Part shown: positions 33,386-46,053 of the stretch, piece by piece
How positions within the stretch are numbered: the first letter of the stretch is position 1
Layout of the letters: each line of letters opens with the position of its first letter
Assembly: GCF_002355955.1 (NCBI RefSeq)
Contig: NZ_AP017368.1
Coordinates: forward strand, 1,262,001-1,326,000
Direction: 5' to 3'
Length of the DNA: 64,000 bases
Origin: Candidatus Desulfovibrio trichonymphae
GTDB taxonomy: Bacteria > Desulfobacterota > Desulfovibrionia > Desulfovibrionales > Desulfovibrionaceae
Notes under the pieces: generated by a model
The model's input: the letters and a program-made list of their open reading frames with translations, nothing else
Database searches by the model: none
What the model was told of the DNA's origin: nothing
Translations under genes and position numbers: made by a program

Positions 33386-34473
33386 GCAGTAAAGACGCGC
33401 TGCAGCAAAACGCGTCTGACGCAGGCGGAGCATCCGATGCGAACGCCGCCGAAGACTTTACGGAAAACGTTTTTTCCGGGCCGGAATGGCGGTCGGACGC
33501 CCCCTTAAGCGAAGATGACATTGAAAGCGCCGCTTCACACAGCGACAGTCCGGTCGGTTTCGCTCAGGATTCCGCGGGTGGGCCACCGCCGTCCGCTCCT
33601 TATGTGACGGATGCCGTGCAGCCGGCTTCCGCAGACACGCTGGCGACACGCGCGGATGACCTTCCGGCCGGGCAGAAGAAAAGCCTCGCCTCGAAGATGA
33701 CCCTTATGGAACATCTCTTCGAGTTGCGCGTGCGTCTTGTGCGCTGCTGCATTGCCGTGGGGCTTGCCTTTTTTGTCTGCTGGTCGGTGGTGAACCCCAT
33801 TTTCGACACGCTGGTCAACCCGCTGTTGGCCGTTTTGCCGGCCAATTCCACAGCCATATACACCACGCTACCGGAGGGCTTTTTCACGCGCATGTTCATT
33901 GCCTTTGTGGGCAGCCTGTTTCTGGCCAGCCCAGTCATTTTTTACCAGATGTGGTGTTTTATCGCGCCGGGGCTGTACGATGAGGAAAAACGCTTCATCA
34001 TCCCCATCGCCTTGGTTTCCGCCTTCTTCTTTACCGCCGGGGGATCGTTCTGCTATTTTGTGGTTTTTCCCTATGCATTCAGTTTTTTTGTGGGCTTTTC
34101 CACAGAATCCATTGTGATTATGCCGAAAATCAGCGACTATCTGGACTTTGTGCTCAAACTGATTTTGGCCTTCGGCCTGATTTTTGAAATGCCGCTTTTC
34201 GCCTTTTTCTTGGCACGCATGGGTCTGGTCACAGCGGTCATAATGCGCAAAGTCAGGCGGTACGCCGTGCTGACCATTTTTATCGTTGCCGCCATTTTAA
34301 CCCCGCCGGACGTGGTTTCTCAACTACTGATGGTTTGTCCCATGCTTATGTTGTATGAGGTGAGCATACTTGTGGCATCCGCCTTCGGCCGTGGCGGCGT
34401 AAAGTCGAATGCCGGAGAAGACAAAGCGGAAGAGAAGCAATATAGCCGATCCCGGCGGCTGCGGCCGTTATGA
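33382..34473 (+). CDS. tatC: Twin-arginine translocase TatC with long N-terminal extension
   Basis: A 363-residue TatC that binds Tat signal peptides with TatB. The canonical core starts near residue 106 ([14 protein letters not shown]) and has six membrane segments plus the conserved [18 protein letters not shown] loop. Residues 1-105 form an acidic, Ser/Ala/Pro-rich cytoplasmic extension absent from the family's core. The ATGA overlap with tatB supports the long start; an internal start at M106 or M109 is possible. Confidence 0.93.
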   Translation: MSSKDALQQNASDAGGASDANAAEDFTENVFSGPEWRSDAPLSEDDIESAASHSDSPVGFAQDSAGGPPPSAPYVTDAVQPASADTLATRADDLPAGQKKSLASKMTLMEHLFELRVRLVRCCIAVGLAFFVCWSVVNPIFDTLVNPLLAVLPANSTAIYTTLPEGFFTRMFIAFVGSLFLASPVIFYQMWCFIAPGLYDEEKRFIIPIALVSAFFFTAGGSFCYFVVFPYAFSFFVGFSTESIVIMPKISDYLDFVLKLILAFGLIFEMPLFAFFLARMGLVTAVIMRKVRRYAVLTIFIVAAILTPPDVVSQLLMVCPMLMLYEVSILVASAFGRGGVKSNAGEDKAEEKQYSRSRRLRPL

Positions 34474-34514
34474 CGTACAATATGTCTGTTTCAGGTAACC
34501 CCACGGAGGAATCC

Positions 34515-35114
34515 ATGAAGGCCTGCAAACCCCGTGTATCCGAGCAAGAGCGCGAGAGCGCCGAGACCCGTGTTTCCCTTGTCCTGAATCTGGACGGACA
34601 GGGTAAGACAAGCATTGAGACCGGCATCGGCCTGCTCAATCACATGCTTGCCCTGAGCGCCTTTTGGGCCGGCATGGATTTACAGATTGTCTGCGGAGGC
34701 GATCTGGCGGTGGACGCACACCACAGCGCCGAAGACGTGGGCCTGACGCTCGGCCGCGCCCTGCTGGACGCGCTGGGCGACAGGAGCGGCATTACGCGTG
34801 TGGGCTATGGCCGTGTGCCTATGGATGAGGCGTTGAGTGAAGTCACGCTGGATCTTTCCGGACGGCCTTGGCTGGAATGGCGCGGAGACGACCTTCTGCC
34901 GCCAACGCTCGCCGGAGAGGAAAAAGACCTCTGGCGGGAATTTTACAAGGCGTTTGCGAGCAGTGCGCGCTGCAATCTGCACGTTGCGTTTTTGTATGGA
35001 AAAAATGGCCACCACCTGCTGGAATCAGCGGCGAAGAGCCTTGGTCTCGCCCTTGGGCAGGCCGTGCGGCTGCAAGGCACAACCATCCGAAGCACCAAGG
35101 GAGGTCTTGACTGA
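34515..35114 (+). CDS. hisB: Imidazoleglycerol-phosphate dehydratase
   Basis: A 199-residue monofunctional HisB, the sixth step of histidine synthesis. The metal-binding motif is [10 protein letters not shown], and the second His cluster is [19 protein letters not shown] at 34505-34510 sets the ATG at 34515 rather than the longer frame from 34470. Its stop overlaps the next start (TGATG). Histidine genes hisB and hisA here flank a lipoprotein gene. Confidence 0.96.
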   Translation: MKACKPRVSEQERESAETRVSLVLNLDGQGKTSIETGIGLLNHMLALSAFWAGMDLQIVCGGDLAVDAHHSAEDVGLTLGRALLDALGDRSGITRVGYGRVPMDEALSEVTLDLSGRPWLEWRGDDLLPPTLAGEEKDLWREFYKAFASSARCNLHVAFLYGKNGHHLLESAAKSLGLALGQAVRLQGTTIRSTKGGLD

Positions 35115-35767
35115 TGCGTGTTCGATTTATCACAACAATACTTGCGCTTATTTGCTGCTTCGGCGTTCTCGCCTGCGCCCGGCAGGCGCGCAACGCCGGG
35201 GAGCCGAGCACAACGGTGCTCGGCCAGATCATCTATGTAGCACCCTTCACCCAGCCTGTCAGCACGAGCGAGCTTATCACAGGATTCATTCCCGAACAGC
35301 AGGGCCGCATTCCGCGCGACATGCTGCTCTCGCTGGACGAAAAGCTGCGCGAAGTGCTGACGGCCGATACAAAACGCGGGTGCGCTTGGTTTGCCCGTAC
35401 GCACGGCATCCCGGATATGACGCGCTTCCACACGTCAGAGCAGCCGCAGGCGCTGCCGCTTTGGGTGGCGTACGGGAAAAAACAGGGGGCAAAGCTTTTG
35501 CTGATCCCGCAGGTGCTGAACTGGAATGAACGCGACGGCTCCAACGCCGGTGTTGCCAGGGCGGCCCATGTGCGCGTTGAATTTTTTCTGCTGAACGTGC
35601 CCGAAGGCGCGCTGGCGGGGCGTTCTGTTTTTGAGGAAGAGCAGGTAGGCCTGACGGAAAATCTGCTGACGGTCGGCAGCTTTATTCAGCGGCGCGGCGT
35701 CTGGGTTACGGCGGATGTTCTGGCGGCGGAAGGCATGCGTAAGGCTGTCAGAGAGTTGGGTTTATGA
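35114..35767 (+). CDS. Predicted lipoprotein between hisB and hisA
   Basis: A 217-residue protein with a lipoprotein signal (hydrophobic segment then FGVLACA, lipid Cys near residue 21). The mature part resembles periplasmic lipoproteins that bring a YAPF-like segment (IIYVAPF) and a C-terminal helix, but I cannot name a family. It overlaps hisB by 1 bp and hisA by 4 bp, so it is translated as part of the same message. A role in histidine synthesis is not implied. Confidence 0.75.
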   Translation: MRVRFITTILALICCFGVLACARQARNAGEPSTTVLGQIIYVAPFTQPVSTSELITGFIPEQQGRIPRDMLLSLDEKLREVLTADTKRGCAWFARTHGIPDMTRFHTSEQPQALPLWVAYGKKQGAKLLLIPQVLNWNERDGSNAGVARAAHVRVEFFLLNVPEGALAGRSVFEEEQVGLTENLLTVGSFIQRRGVWVTADVLAAEGMRKAVRELGL

Positions 35768-36582
35768 TTCTGTTCCCTGCGGTGGATATACAGCAGGGCA
35801 GGGCGGTGCGCCTGAAACAGGGCCGCGCGGGAGAAGCAACCGTTTTTGTTGAAGACCCTGTGCAGGCTGCCCGGATGTGGGAGGAACGCGGGGCCAGATG
35901 GCTGCATGTGGTTGATTTGGACGGGGCATTTGCTGGCGTGGCGCAAAGTCGGAACATTGTGCAGAAGATATGCCGCGTGGTCGGCGTCCCCGTGCAACTC
36001 GGTGGTGGCATTCGCAACGAGGAAACAGCGCGGGCGTATCTGGATGCGGGCGTGACGCGTCTTATCATCGGCACCTTGGCCCTGGAGGAGCCGGCGGCAT
36101 TCGCCGCGTTGTGCCGCGCGTTTCCCGGCCGTATAGGCGTGTCGCTGGACGCGGAGGCCGGCCGCCTTAAAAGCCGGGGATGGGTCACGGAGGTAGGTCT
36201 TACCGTGGATGAGGCACTGCCGCGTCTTGTCGGGGACGGCGCAGCCTTTGTCATCTATACGGATATTGAACGGGACGGCATGCAGAGCGGGGTTAATATA
36301 TCCGCATTGACGCATCTGGCGCGGATCTCCCCCATTCCGGCGATTGCGGCGGGCGGCGTGGCCACCTTGGCCGACGTGCAGAAGCTTTACCCGCTGACGC
36401 TTGAGACCAGTCTTGTCGGCGCCGTCAGCGGCCGCGCGCTGTATAAGGGCACGCTTGACCTTGCCGAGGCCAACGTCTGGATTGACGTACAGAAAACACG
36501 ACAGTCTGAACTCTTAGAGCATTTGCTATTGAGAACATCCACAGGTTGCAAACCATCCACATGTGTCGGCCGCGGCAACTGA
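35764..36582 (+). CDS. hisA: HisA isomerase with repeat-derived tail
   Basis: A 272-residue ProFAR isomerase (TIM barrel). Catalytic aspartates lie in [12 protein letters not shown] and in [11 protein letters not shown], and phosphate loops are GGGIR and AAGGVA. Family members end close to EANVWIDVQ (residue 243 here). The further 29 residues include codons of a dispersed repeat starting at 36531, so the native stop was probably lost. The enzyme core is intact. Confidence 0.93.
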   Translation: MILFPAVDIQQGRAVRLKQGRAGEATVFVEDPVQAARMWEERGARWLHVVDLDGAFAGVAQSRNIVQKICRVVGVPVQLGGGIRNEETARAYLDAGVTRLIIGTLALEEPAAFAALCRAFPGRIGVSLDAEAGRLKSRGWVTEVGLTVDEALPRLVGDGAAFVIYTDIERDGMQSGVNISALTHLARISPIPAIAAGGVATLADVQKLYPLTLETSLVGAVSGRALYKGTLDLAEANVWIDVQKTRQSELLEHLLLRTSTGCKPSTCVGRGN

Positions 36583-36625
36583 CTTCAAAGTTTTTTCAAT
36601 TATTTCAAAGAGAGTATCAAAGGTT
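36531..36625 (+). repeat. Dispersed ~90-bp repeat, copy A
   Basis: Shares the blocks CATCCACATGTGTCG, AACTGACTTCAAA and CTTCAAAGAGAGTATCA (or one-base variants) with 45755-45845. It begins inside the hisA frame. The other copy lies right after lepA. Confidence 0.75.
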
Positions 36626-36670
36626 ACACGCCGGCAAACGCAAGCCGGCTCAACAAAGTCTTCATAAAAA
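36624..36670 (+). mobile_element. Fragment of IS630-type transposase gene
   Basis: TACACGCC-GCAAACGCAAGC reads YTPANASRLN, matching the YTPTSASWLN block of the IS630 remnants at 41067 and 51777. It is only about 40 bp long, joined to the preceding repeat. Confidence 0.5.
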
Positions 36671-36685
36671 TCAAACCACTGGCGT

Positions 36686-37888
36686 TTATCCATAATCCGT
36701 CACCGCGCTGACAACGGCCCAGGCCTTGATGCCTTCGCCTTTGCCGATAAAGCCCATTCCCTCTTCCGTGGTTGCCTTCACGTTGACGCTTTCTCTGGGC
36801 AGATTCAGCAATCTGGCGATATTGTTGCGTATTTTTTCACGGTAGGGGTCTATGCGGGGCGTTTGTGCTGCAATGGTCATATCTGCGTGTTCGGGATGCA
36901 TTCCCGCTTCCCGCGTCATGGCGAGCACTTTACAGAGCAAAACGGATGAAGCAATGTTGTCAAAGCAGGCGTCGCTGTCTGGAAAAAGCGCGCCGATGTC
37001 GCCGAGACCGACGCAGCCCAGAAGCGCGTCCATGAGTGCGTGCAGCAGCACGTCTCCGTCAGAATGCGCCAGAACTTCCATACCTTCCGGCACGGCAATG
37101 CCACCGAGTTTCAGCGGACGTCCCTTGCCGTAACGGTGAACGTCATAGCCCATGCCGATGCGGCGGCTCTGACGGGGCGCGTCCTCCAGCAGAGCAAGAT
37201 CTTCCGGCCGGGTGATTTTTACGTTTTTGGCCTCTCCCGTGATAACACGGACGGCATGCCCCGCCATTTCCATAAGGGTTGCGTCGTCCGTTGCGGCGAG
37301 GCTGGCGCCGCGGGCGTGCTGATGGGCCTTGAGCAGAAGCCGCGCGTCAAAGCCCTGCGGCGTCTGGGCAGCGACCAACTGTTCACGCGGTAGCGTGGCG
37401 AGGACGTGGTCCGCTTTTACCGTTTTGATAGTGTCTGTAACTGGCAGTGCCGGAACAACGCCCAACGCGCCCTGTTGTAGCGACTCACAGACATTGCGCA
37501 CCAAAGCCGGGCTGACAAATGGCCGGGCCGCGTCGTGGATCAGCACAAAACGTGTGCGTGGCGGCAGCGCGGCCAGACCAAGATGTACGGAATCTTGGCG
37601 CAGCTCGCCGCCGCCGGCCGTGAGCCAAGGCATGCCCAGGTCTTCTCTAGCGTGCAATTTGCGCAGCAGCTGTTTTTCGTCTTCAAGACGCTGTTCGGGA
37701 AAAACAAAAACGACGCCGGCCACAGCGCCGCTACGGCTCAGGGCGCGCGCGGCGTGCCAGTAAAGAGGCGCGCCGTGCCATAACAGACACTGTTTGTACG
37801 CTTCACCGATGGCGGCGGCAAGACGGCTCCCCCGGCCGGCCGCCATAATCAGTGCCCATGGTTTTTCTGTGTGAGATGTTGAGGGCAT
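36686..37888 (-). CDS. ispDF: Bifunctional IspD/IspF isoprenoid enzyme
   Basis: A 400-residue fusion of the MEP pathway. IspD, 4-diphosphocytidyl-2C-methylerythritol synthase (residues 1-235), starts with the nucleotide-binding IMAAGRGSRL. IspF, cyclodiphosphate synthase (from RIGMGYDVHRYGKG), has the zinc motif DVH and the HSDGDVLLHALMDALLG block. The fusion is common in Desulfovibrio-type bacteria. A long palindrome lies 15 bp before the start. Confidence 0.96.
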   Translation of the reverse strand: MPSTSHTEKPWALIMAAGRGSRLAAAIGEAYKQCLLWHGAPLYWHAARALSRSGAVAGVVFVFPEQRLEDEKQLLRKLHAREDLGMPWLTAGGGELRQDSVHLGLAALPPRTRFVLIHDAARPFVSPALVRNVCESLQQGALGVVPALPVTDTIKTVKADHVLATLPREQLVAAQTPQGFDARLLLKAHQHARGASLAATDDATLMEMAGHAVRVITGEAKNVKITRPEDLALLEDAPRQSRRIGMGYDVHRYGKGRPLKLGGIAVPEGMEVLAHSDGDVLLHALMDALLGCVGLGDIGALFPDSDACFDNIASSVLLCKVLAMTREAGMHPEHADMTIAAQTPRIDPYREKIRNNIARLLNLPRESVNVKATTEEGMGFIGKGEGIKAWAVVSAVTDYG

Positions 37889-37903
37889 TCCTGATCCGTA
37901 TCC

Positions 37904-37973
37904 TGCTGTTTATTGTTCGCGTTGCCGCATCGTTTCCTTAGGGGAAAAGCGGCAACGCGAACAATAAACAGCA
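37904..37973. other. 25-bp perfect inverted repeat between rnpB and ispDF
   Basis: Arms 37904-37928 and 37949-37973 pair perfectly around a 20-nt loop that is itself partly self-complementary (TTTCC...GGAAA). It is just after the rnpB 3' end and before the ispDF start, with no T-run. It may stop or process the rnpB transcript, or be the remains of a small element. Confidence 0.75.
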
Positions 37974-37980
37974 TAAGGTA

Positions 37981-38346
37981 AGCGGGAGTCGGACTGTAAG
38001 CCGGGTTCTGTCATGCGCCGCAGGCGCATGTAACCGTCATTCCTCTAGGAGCGCGGTTGCCCGCGCCCTCAAGCAACCTACCCGGAAGGCTCTGGCCGGG
38101 CAAGCCGCCTTCCCTATTTGGTCTTGCTCCAGACGGGGCATGCCTAACAGGCCGCGTCGCCGCCGCCTCTGGTGGGCTCTTGCCCCACCGTTTCACCCTT
38201 ACCGCGCTTTTGGCGCGGCGGTTTGTTTTCTGTGGCGCTTTCCCGGGGTCACCCCCCCTGGGCGTTGCCCAGCGTCCTGCCCTGTGGAGCCCGGACTTTC
38301 CTCTCCGGGCGTGTGGCCCGCAGCGACGGTTTGTCCGGCTCCCGCT
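37981..38346 (-). ncRNA. rnpB: RNase P RNA (class A)
   Basis: Minus-strand sequence of about 366 nt with the RNase P hallmarks: GAGAGGAAAGTCCGGGCTCC near the 5' end, the later ACAG...AAACCG and GGGTGAAACGGTG, and the 3' GGTT...ACAGAACCCGGCTTACAG (universal P4 strands). The ends pair as helix P1 (AGCGGGAG with CTCCCGCT). It starts about 10 nt after the stop of the zinc-ribbon gene, so it may be processed from that transcript. Confidence 0.95.
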
Positions 38347-38356
38347 TGCGTGTTCG

Positions 38357-39136
38357 CTATTCTGTTACCGTTTTCGATTTTGCCGCTTCCGCTTCCGCGA
38401 CGGGAGTTTCCGCAAAATGCTTGTTCCAGAAGATCAGGCGCTGGCAGTTGGGGCAGCTTAAAATTTGCTGGCCGCGCTGAATCTCAATATATGTCTGCGG
38501 CGGCACGGCTATGTTGCAGCCGGAGCAGATGCCTTCCGTGACGGCAACAATGACCGGGTGCTCCAGCCGTGAACGAATGAACTCATATCGTCTGAAAATC
38601 GGCTGCGGAATGTCCCTGCTGTCCTGTACACGTTTTTTGTCCAGCTCGTCAAGCTCCGCGCGCGCTTTCTCAAGTCGTTCTGCCAGACCGTCGCGCTTGA
38701 CTTTTAGTTCCGCCTGCAGAGATGAATGGCTACTGTCCAGTTTCGCCAGCGCGTTGTTTTGCGCTTCCAGTTCTTCAAAAAGCGTTGTTTTTTCTTCTTC
38801 CCTGGAACGGTTGATTCTTTCCATGCTGTCCATTTCACGCATCATGGCATGATATTCTCGCGTGTTGCCGACCTGCATAATCTTGTTTTTACTTTTTTTG
38901 ATTCTGGTCGTGTCGTCTTCAATTTCAAGTGCGAGACGCTTCTGCTGCTCCTGAAGATGCTCAAGTTTGTCCAGAATGCGTCGTCGTTGTTCTTCGCTGT
39001 TTTCAAAATGTTGCTGAAGCTCTTCCAGTTCGCGCGGCGTGCGTTCCATGTTCTGCCGTATGGTGAAGATGGCGTCATCCACTTTTTGAAGTTCAACTAA
39101 TTGTTTTATTTGATTGAAATAGATAGCGTCAGACAT
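38357..39136 (-). CDS. Coiled-coil zinc-ribbon protein (CT398/DUF164-like)
   Basis: A 259-residue protein, almost all coiled coil from residue 5 to about 190, followed by a C4 zinc ribbon (CSGC ... CPNC). It resembles the CT398/zf-RING_7 family, whose molecular job is unsettled (suggested links to transcription or secretion). AAGGAGG 5 nt before the ATG at 39136 fixes the start. It lies 16 bp after the Nif3-like gene, an association seen in many bacteria, and runs into rnpB. Confidence 0.85.
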   Translation of the reverse strand: MSDAIYFNQIKQLVELQKVDDAIFTIRQNMERTPRELEELQQHFENSEEQRRRILDKLEHLQEQQKRLALEIEDDTTRIKKSKNKIMQVGNTREYHAMMREMDSMERINRSREEEKTTLFEELEAQNNALAKLDSSHSSLQAELKVKRDGLAERLEKARAELDELDKKRVQDSRDIPQPIFRRYEFIRSRLEHPVIVAVTEGICSGCNIAVPPQTYIEIQRGQQILSCPNCQRLIFWNKHFAETPVAEAEAAKSKTVTE

Positions 39137-39152
39137 GTTTTCCTCCTTGGAG

Positions 39153-39947
39153 TCATGCAAGAACAAGCGGGCGCATGGGCGACTCGGACGGCACGAAAAA
39201 AACCGTCAGCAACGGAAGCTGCTGCTGAAGAACGAGGCTCAGACGGCGCATCATTTCTTCTTCTAGGCTGTGGTGGCCTACGTCAAGCAAACAGATTTCA
39301 GCCGTCAGCGCGGTATGGTACTTGATGTCGCCTGTGATGAAGAGCTGCGCGCCGGCTCGCCGGGCGACCGCAAGCAGGGAAGAGCCGGAGCCTGTGCAAT
39401 AGGCCACACGCGTGACGGTCTCCGGCGTCGCGCCGCAGAGTATGGCGCTGGAAAGATTGATATGGCGCGCAAGCGTGCTGATGATTGCTTTAAGAGTGTG
39501 CGCGCAGGGCAGGTCGCCTGCAAGGCCGAAGCCCGTCGGCAGCCCGTCGGCGGCGGGTGCGGGGGATGTCGGTTCCAGCACGGAGAGGTTAACCAGATTG
39601 AGTTCGCGTGCAAGCCAAGCGGCGGGGCCTTCTGGATTGGCGTCCAGTGACGTGTGCGCGGCGTAAAGCGGCACGTCGGCATTGAAAAGAAGCCGTAAAA
39701 CCTCATGGTAAGCGTCAAGGCGGTTGGGGAGTGCCGGTTTGAGCAGCAACGGGTGGTGGCTGACGATATACTGTGCGTCGCTGTCGAGTGCCCGGCGCAC
39801 AGACGTGGGCGTGGGGTCAAGGCAGACGGCCAGCGAGGCGGCCGATGTTCTGCGGCAAGCTACCTGCATACCTGAATTGTCCCAGGGCACGGCAGCTGAC
39901 AGGGGGGCAATTTTTTCTAAAACAGAAGTTATTTCAACAAGTTGCAT
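39153..39947 (-). CDS. Nif3-like dinuclear metal protein (YbgI family)
   Basis: A 264-residue Nif3/YqfO/YbgI family protein. The metal-binding blocks are SHHPLLLKP near residue 64 (HH), the AAHTSLDA block, and GDIKYHTAL and DVGHHSLEEEMM near the C-terminus. It has no inserted PII-like domain. The family is often annotated GTP cyclohydrolase I type 2, but the real substrate is unclear. It is probably co-transcribed with the zinc-ribbon gene. Confidence 0.88.
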   Translation of the reverse strand: MQLVEITSVLEKIAPLSAAVPWDNSGMQVACRRTSAASLAVCLDPTPTSVRRALDSDAQYIVSHHPLLLKPALPNRLDAYHEVLRLLFNADVPLYAAHTSLDANPEGPAAWLARELNLVNLSVLEPTSPAPAADGLPTGFGLAGDLPCAHTLKAIISTLARHINLSSAILCGATPETVTRVAYCTGSGSSLLAVARRAGAQLFITGDIKYHTALTAEICLLDVGHHSLEEEMMRRLSLVLQQQLPLLTVFFVPSESPMRPLVLA

Positions 39948-40001
39948 TTATTCCCTTTAATAAATTATTAATCGTAAAAAACGTGATTGTCAAGTCTGTT
40001 G

Positions 40002-40811
40002 TCACTGTAGGGTACGCAGGTAGCGCACTGCGTTGACAAAGAGCATAGTTCCCGGAGGGTCGAGTTCTCCCCTTGTCCAGCCGGGGTGATTGGTCACGTG
40101 GTGAAAGGCTTCGGGGTGGGGCATGAGCCCGAATATCAGCCCTGTAGGGTCGGTAATTCCGGCAACGGCCCACGGAGAACCGTTGGGATTGTGCGGGTAG
40201 ATCTGCGTGGGTTCGCCTGTTTGCGGGTCGGCGTATTGCAGGGCAATGAGATGCTCGTCCTGCAGACGCTGCAGGCAGGCCGCGTCGCGGGCGACGAGCT
40301 TCCCTTCCCCGTGGCGCACGGGCATAGTCAGCATGGGCAGGTTTTTTGTGAAAACACAGGGGCTTTGAGGGTTCGGCAGCAGGCGCACCCAGCGGTCTTC
40401 AAACCGCGTGGAATCGTTATGTCCGAGCGAGACCTGACGTTCAAAAAGTTTGCCGTCAAGCGCGGGCAGTACTCCCAGTTTGACGAGCAGTTGAAAACCA
40501 TTGCATATGCCGAGAATCAGCCTGCCTTGCGCAATGAATTTCTGAAGGCTGTTCAAAAGCGGCGTGCCGTCGCTGTGGCGCAGATAGCGCCACCGCATGG
40601 CAGCTGTTTGCGCTGCGCCAAGATCGTCCCCGTCCAGAAAGCCGCCGGGAAAAATAAGAAAATGATAGTCCGCAAGGCATGCTTTGCCCGTGACAATGTC
40701 GGCAAAATGCACCACATCGGCTTTGTCCGCACCGGCAAGACGGGCAGTGTACGCGGTTTCCAGATGTGAATTTGTACCGTAACCTGTAATGACGAGCGCG
40801 TTGACCGCCAT
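40002..40811 (-). CDS. purQ: Phosphoribosylformylglycinamidine synthase glutaminase subunit
   Basis: A 269-residue class I glutaminase of PurQ type that supplies ammonia to PurL in purine synthesis. The catalytic Cys is in GICNGFQLL, and the His/Glu pair in MPHPEA. It is longer than the 225-residue small PurQ and closer to the large-type C-terminal part. No purL or purS is next to it. Confidence 0.9.
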   Translation of the reverse strand: MAVNALVITGYGTNSHLETAYTARLAGADKADVVHFADIVTGKACLADYHFLIFPGGFLDGDDLGAAQTAAMRWRYLRHSDGTPLLNSLQKFIAQGRLILGICNGFQLLVKLGVLPALDGKLFERQVSLGHNDSTRFEDRWVRLLPNPQSPCVFTKNLPMLTMPVRHGEGKLVARDAACLQRLQDEHLIALQYADPQTGEPTQIYPHNPNGSPWAVAGITDPTGLIFGLMPHPEAFHHVTNHPGWTRGELDPPGTMLFVNAVRYLRTLQ

Positions 40812-40878
40812 GCGGGAAAAGCCTCCATCGCCTGTAATGAAAAGAAATAATAGATGAGTTGTGCGGCATAGTCAATGC

Positions 40879-42881
<2,003 letters not shown>

Positions 42882-42886
42882 GTCCG

Positions 42887-42904
42887 CAGCATGATGCGGC
42901 TTCT
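42887..42904 (+). terminator. Weak terminator-like hairpin after pyrG
   Basis: CCGCA-GCATGA-TGCGG just after the pyrG stop, followed by a C/T-rich stretch without a clean T-run. Confidence 0.4.
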
Positions 42905-42926
42905 TGCGTCGCGTTACTCTTAAGAG

Positions 42927-43012
42927 TTTTACCTTTGTGATGTTTTTTGATATTTCTATCAAGCGAAAATAATTAATTACTAGTGTCAAATCATTGCGAA
43001 AGTGAATTTTTT
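42927..43012 (+). repeat. Repeat matching the IS630 insertion site (empty form)
   Basis: ACCTTTGTGATGTTTTTTGA onward to TAGTGTCAAAT and GAAAGTGAA equals the left flank (51645-51695) joined to the right flank (52005-52032) of the element at 51.7-52.0 kb. It is the version without the insert. Confidence 0.8.
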
Positions 43013-43026
43013 CAGTCTCTGCTGCC

Positions 43027-43055
43027 TTGACAGGGCGGGGCTTTGAAGAGTAAAG
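43027..43055 (+). promoter_or_regulatory. Candidate promoter of tRNA-Thr
   Basis: Consensus TTGACA at 43027-43032 and a weaker -10 (GTAAAG or TAAAGA) about 17 bp on, 24 bp before the tRNA. Confidence 0.5.
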
Positions 43056-43078
43056 AATTCAGCCGCGCGTTGCTTAAC

Positions 43079-43154
43079 GCCAACTTAGCTCAGTTGGTAG
43101 AGCAGCTGATTCGTAATCAGCAGGCCGAGAGTTCAAGTCTCTCAGTTGGCTCCA
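43079..43154 (+). tRNA. tRNA-Thr (anticodon CGT)
   Basis: A 73-nt cloverleaf plus encoded CCA. The acceptor stem is GCCAACT with AGTTGGC, the D arm TAGCTCAGTTGGTAGAGCA is normal, the anticodon stem-loop CTGATTCGTAATCAG gives CGT (reads ACG, Thr), and the T arm has GTTCAAGTC. A decayed integrase lies just downstream, so its 3' end was probably an attachment site. Confidence 0.96.
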
Positions 43155-43195
43155 GAAATATCAATAGATTGTGAGGAAATCACAAGCTTTTTTTG

Positions 43196-43275
43196 TTGTG
43201 CGCCGGCATGGCGTACGAACTTGGTGGTGTAAGTCCGCCACAGGCCCGGTAAGGGGAAGTGTCAGCTGTAAAATC
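43196..43275 (+). mobile_element. Possible group II intron 5' fragment
   Basis: GTGCG at 43198, then GGTGGTGTAAGTCCGCCACA and CCCGGTAAGGGGAAGTGTCA. These resemble the GTGYG start and the domain I EBS-bearing hairpin of bacterial group II introns. No domain V or reverse transcriptase follows, so this would be a fragment. The call is tentative. Confidence 0.35.
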
Positions 43276-43499
43276 ATAACCCGCCTTCGGACATATCCAT
43301 AGAACGCGCCCCGATCTTTACTATCCGAAACGTGAACGGATACCACAGCCGTCTCAAACAATGGAGGTCGCCCTTTGACGCAATCCCAATTTGCAACTTT
43401 CGAGTTTTGATTCCCTTTTGAGCGCGGGATAAGCTCCGCATGGTTCACCGCTGCGCTGTCGCAAAGGAGCGAATTATACTGCGAACGAACGACATGCAA

Positions 43500-43745
43500 A
43501 TCCACCGGCGCCAGCATGTTTGATACAGGCTGCGTACCTGATCCGCCCCCTGTATAGCCGAAGGCTACTTTGAAGGAAACGGCAGGATAGTTGCCGAGAG
43601 AAATCAGCTTTTTTTGCCCTGAAAGCGATATTTGAGACGCCGGCTTTTGTGTCCGAAGGAAAAACGAGAAGATAAAGCCCGCTTGCCGTCATTTTTGTTG
43701 TTTTTGAACTGGCTTAATGGCTCTTAATGCAGTATTAGTCAGAGA
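43500..43745 (-). pseudogene. P4-type tyrosine integrase N-terminal remnant
   Basis: On the minus strand three frames in turn read LTNTALRAIKPVQK, ASGLYLLVFPSDTK, RRLKYRFQGKK and LISLGNYPAVSFK. Together they are the DUF4102 arm-binding domain that starts P4/CP4-57-type integrases. At least two frameshifts and a stop break it, and the catalytic domain is not recognisable. It lies about 350 bp past tRNA-Thr, the usual target class for such islands. The stretch 43276-43499 holds nothing I recognise. Confidence 0.75.
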
Positions 43746-43949
43746 TATGGGGTAAGGCCTTCTGTACGAATTGTACGAGTTTTCTTACCCCTATTTTAAT
43801 CCTCCAATTTGGGGGTATGACTATTTGTCCAAAATGAACCTTGATGGATACATATTTTTAAATTTTCATTTGATTATGGCATAGTTAAGATTAAAATGGG
43901 TATGTTTGGACACAAAGAGCAATTTTAAGCGAAAAAGGCTCTATTTGGT

Positions 43950-45752
<1,803 letters not shown>

Positions 45753-45754
45753 CT

Positions 45755-45845
45755 GAGAATATCTACAGCTTTTAAATCATCCACATGTGTCGACCCTAAC
45801 TGACTTCAAAAGCTTTCTAAATTGCTTCAAAGAGAGTATCAGGGG
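45755..45845 (+). repeat. Dispersed ~90-bp repeat, copy B
   Basis: The counterpart of 36531-36625, starting directly after the lepA stop codon. Downstream sequence to 46027 shows no gene I recognise. Confidence 0.75.
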
Positions 45846-46027
45846 TGAACGGGCGTGGCGTCCCGATGACGTGAGCCGATTTCAGGCCGTGTTCCAAAGC
45901 CTGCCCAGATTGCGGAAGCGGATGCGGACAGGTGGTTGGCCAATCCTGCCGCCTGTGCCCGTCATAGGGAACGCTTAATAGTCGGACAGTTCACAATCGA
46001 ATTTGAATTTTGACAACAAATATCTGA

Positions 46028-46050
46028 CCGCAACAGAAACCCTGTTGCGG
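46028..46050 (-). terminator. Terminator of SRP RNA
   Basis: CCGCAACAG with CTGTTGCGG, a 9-bp perfect stem with 5-nt loop, placed 3 nt after the RNA 3' end on the minus strand and followed by a T-rich stretch. Confidence 0.8.
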
Positions 46051-46053
46051 TGA

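Noticed and set aside
43161-43517. 118-codon minus-strand frame
   Set aside because: No family match; lies in remnant DNA and only its first part borders the integrase relic.
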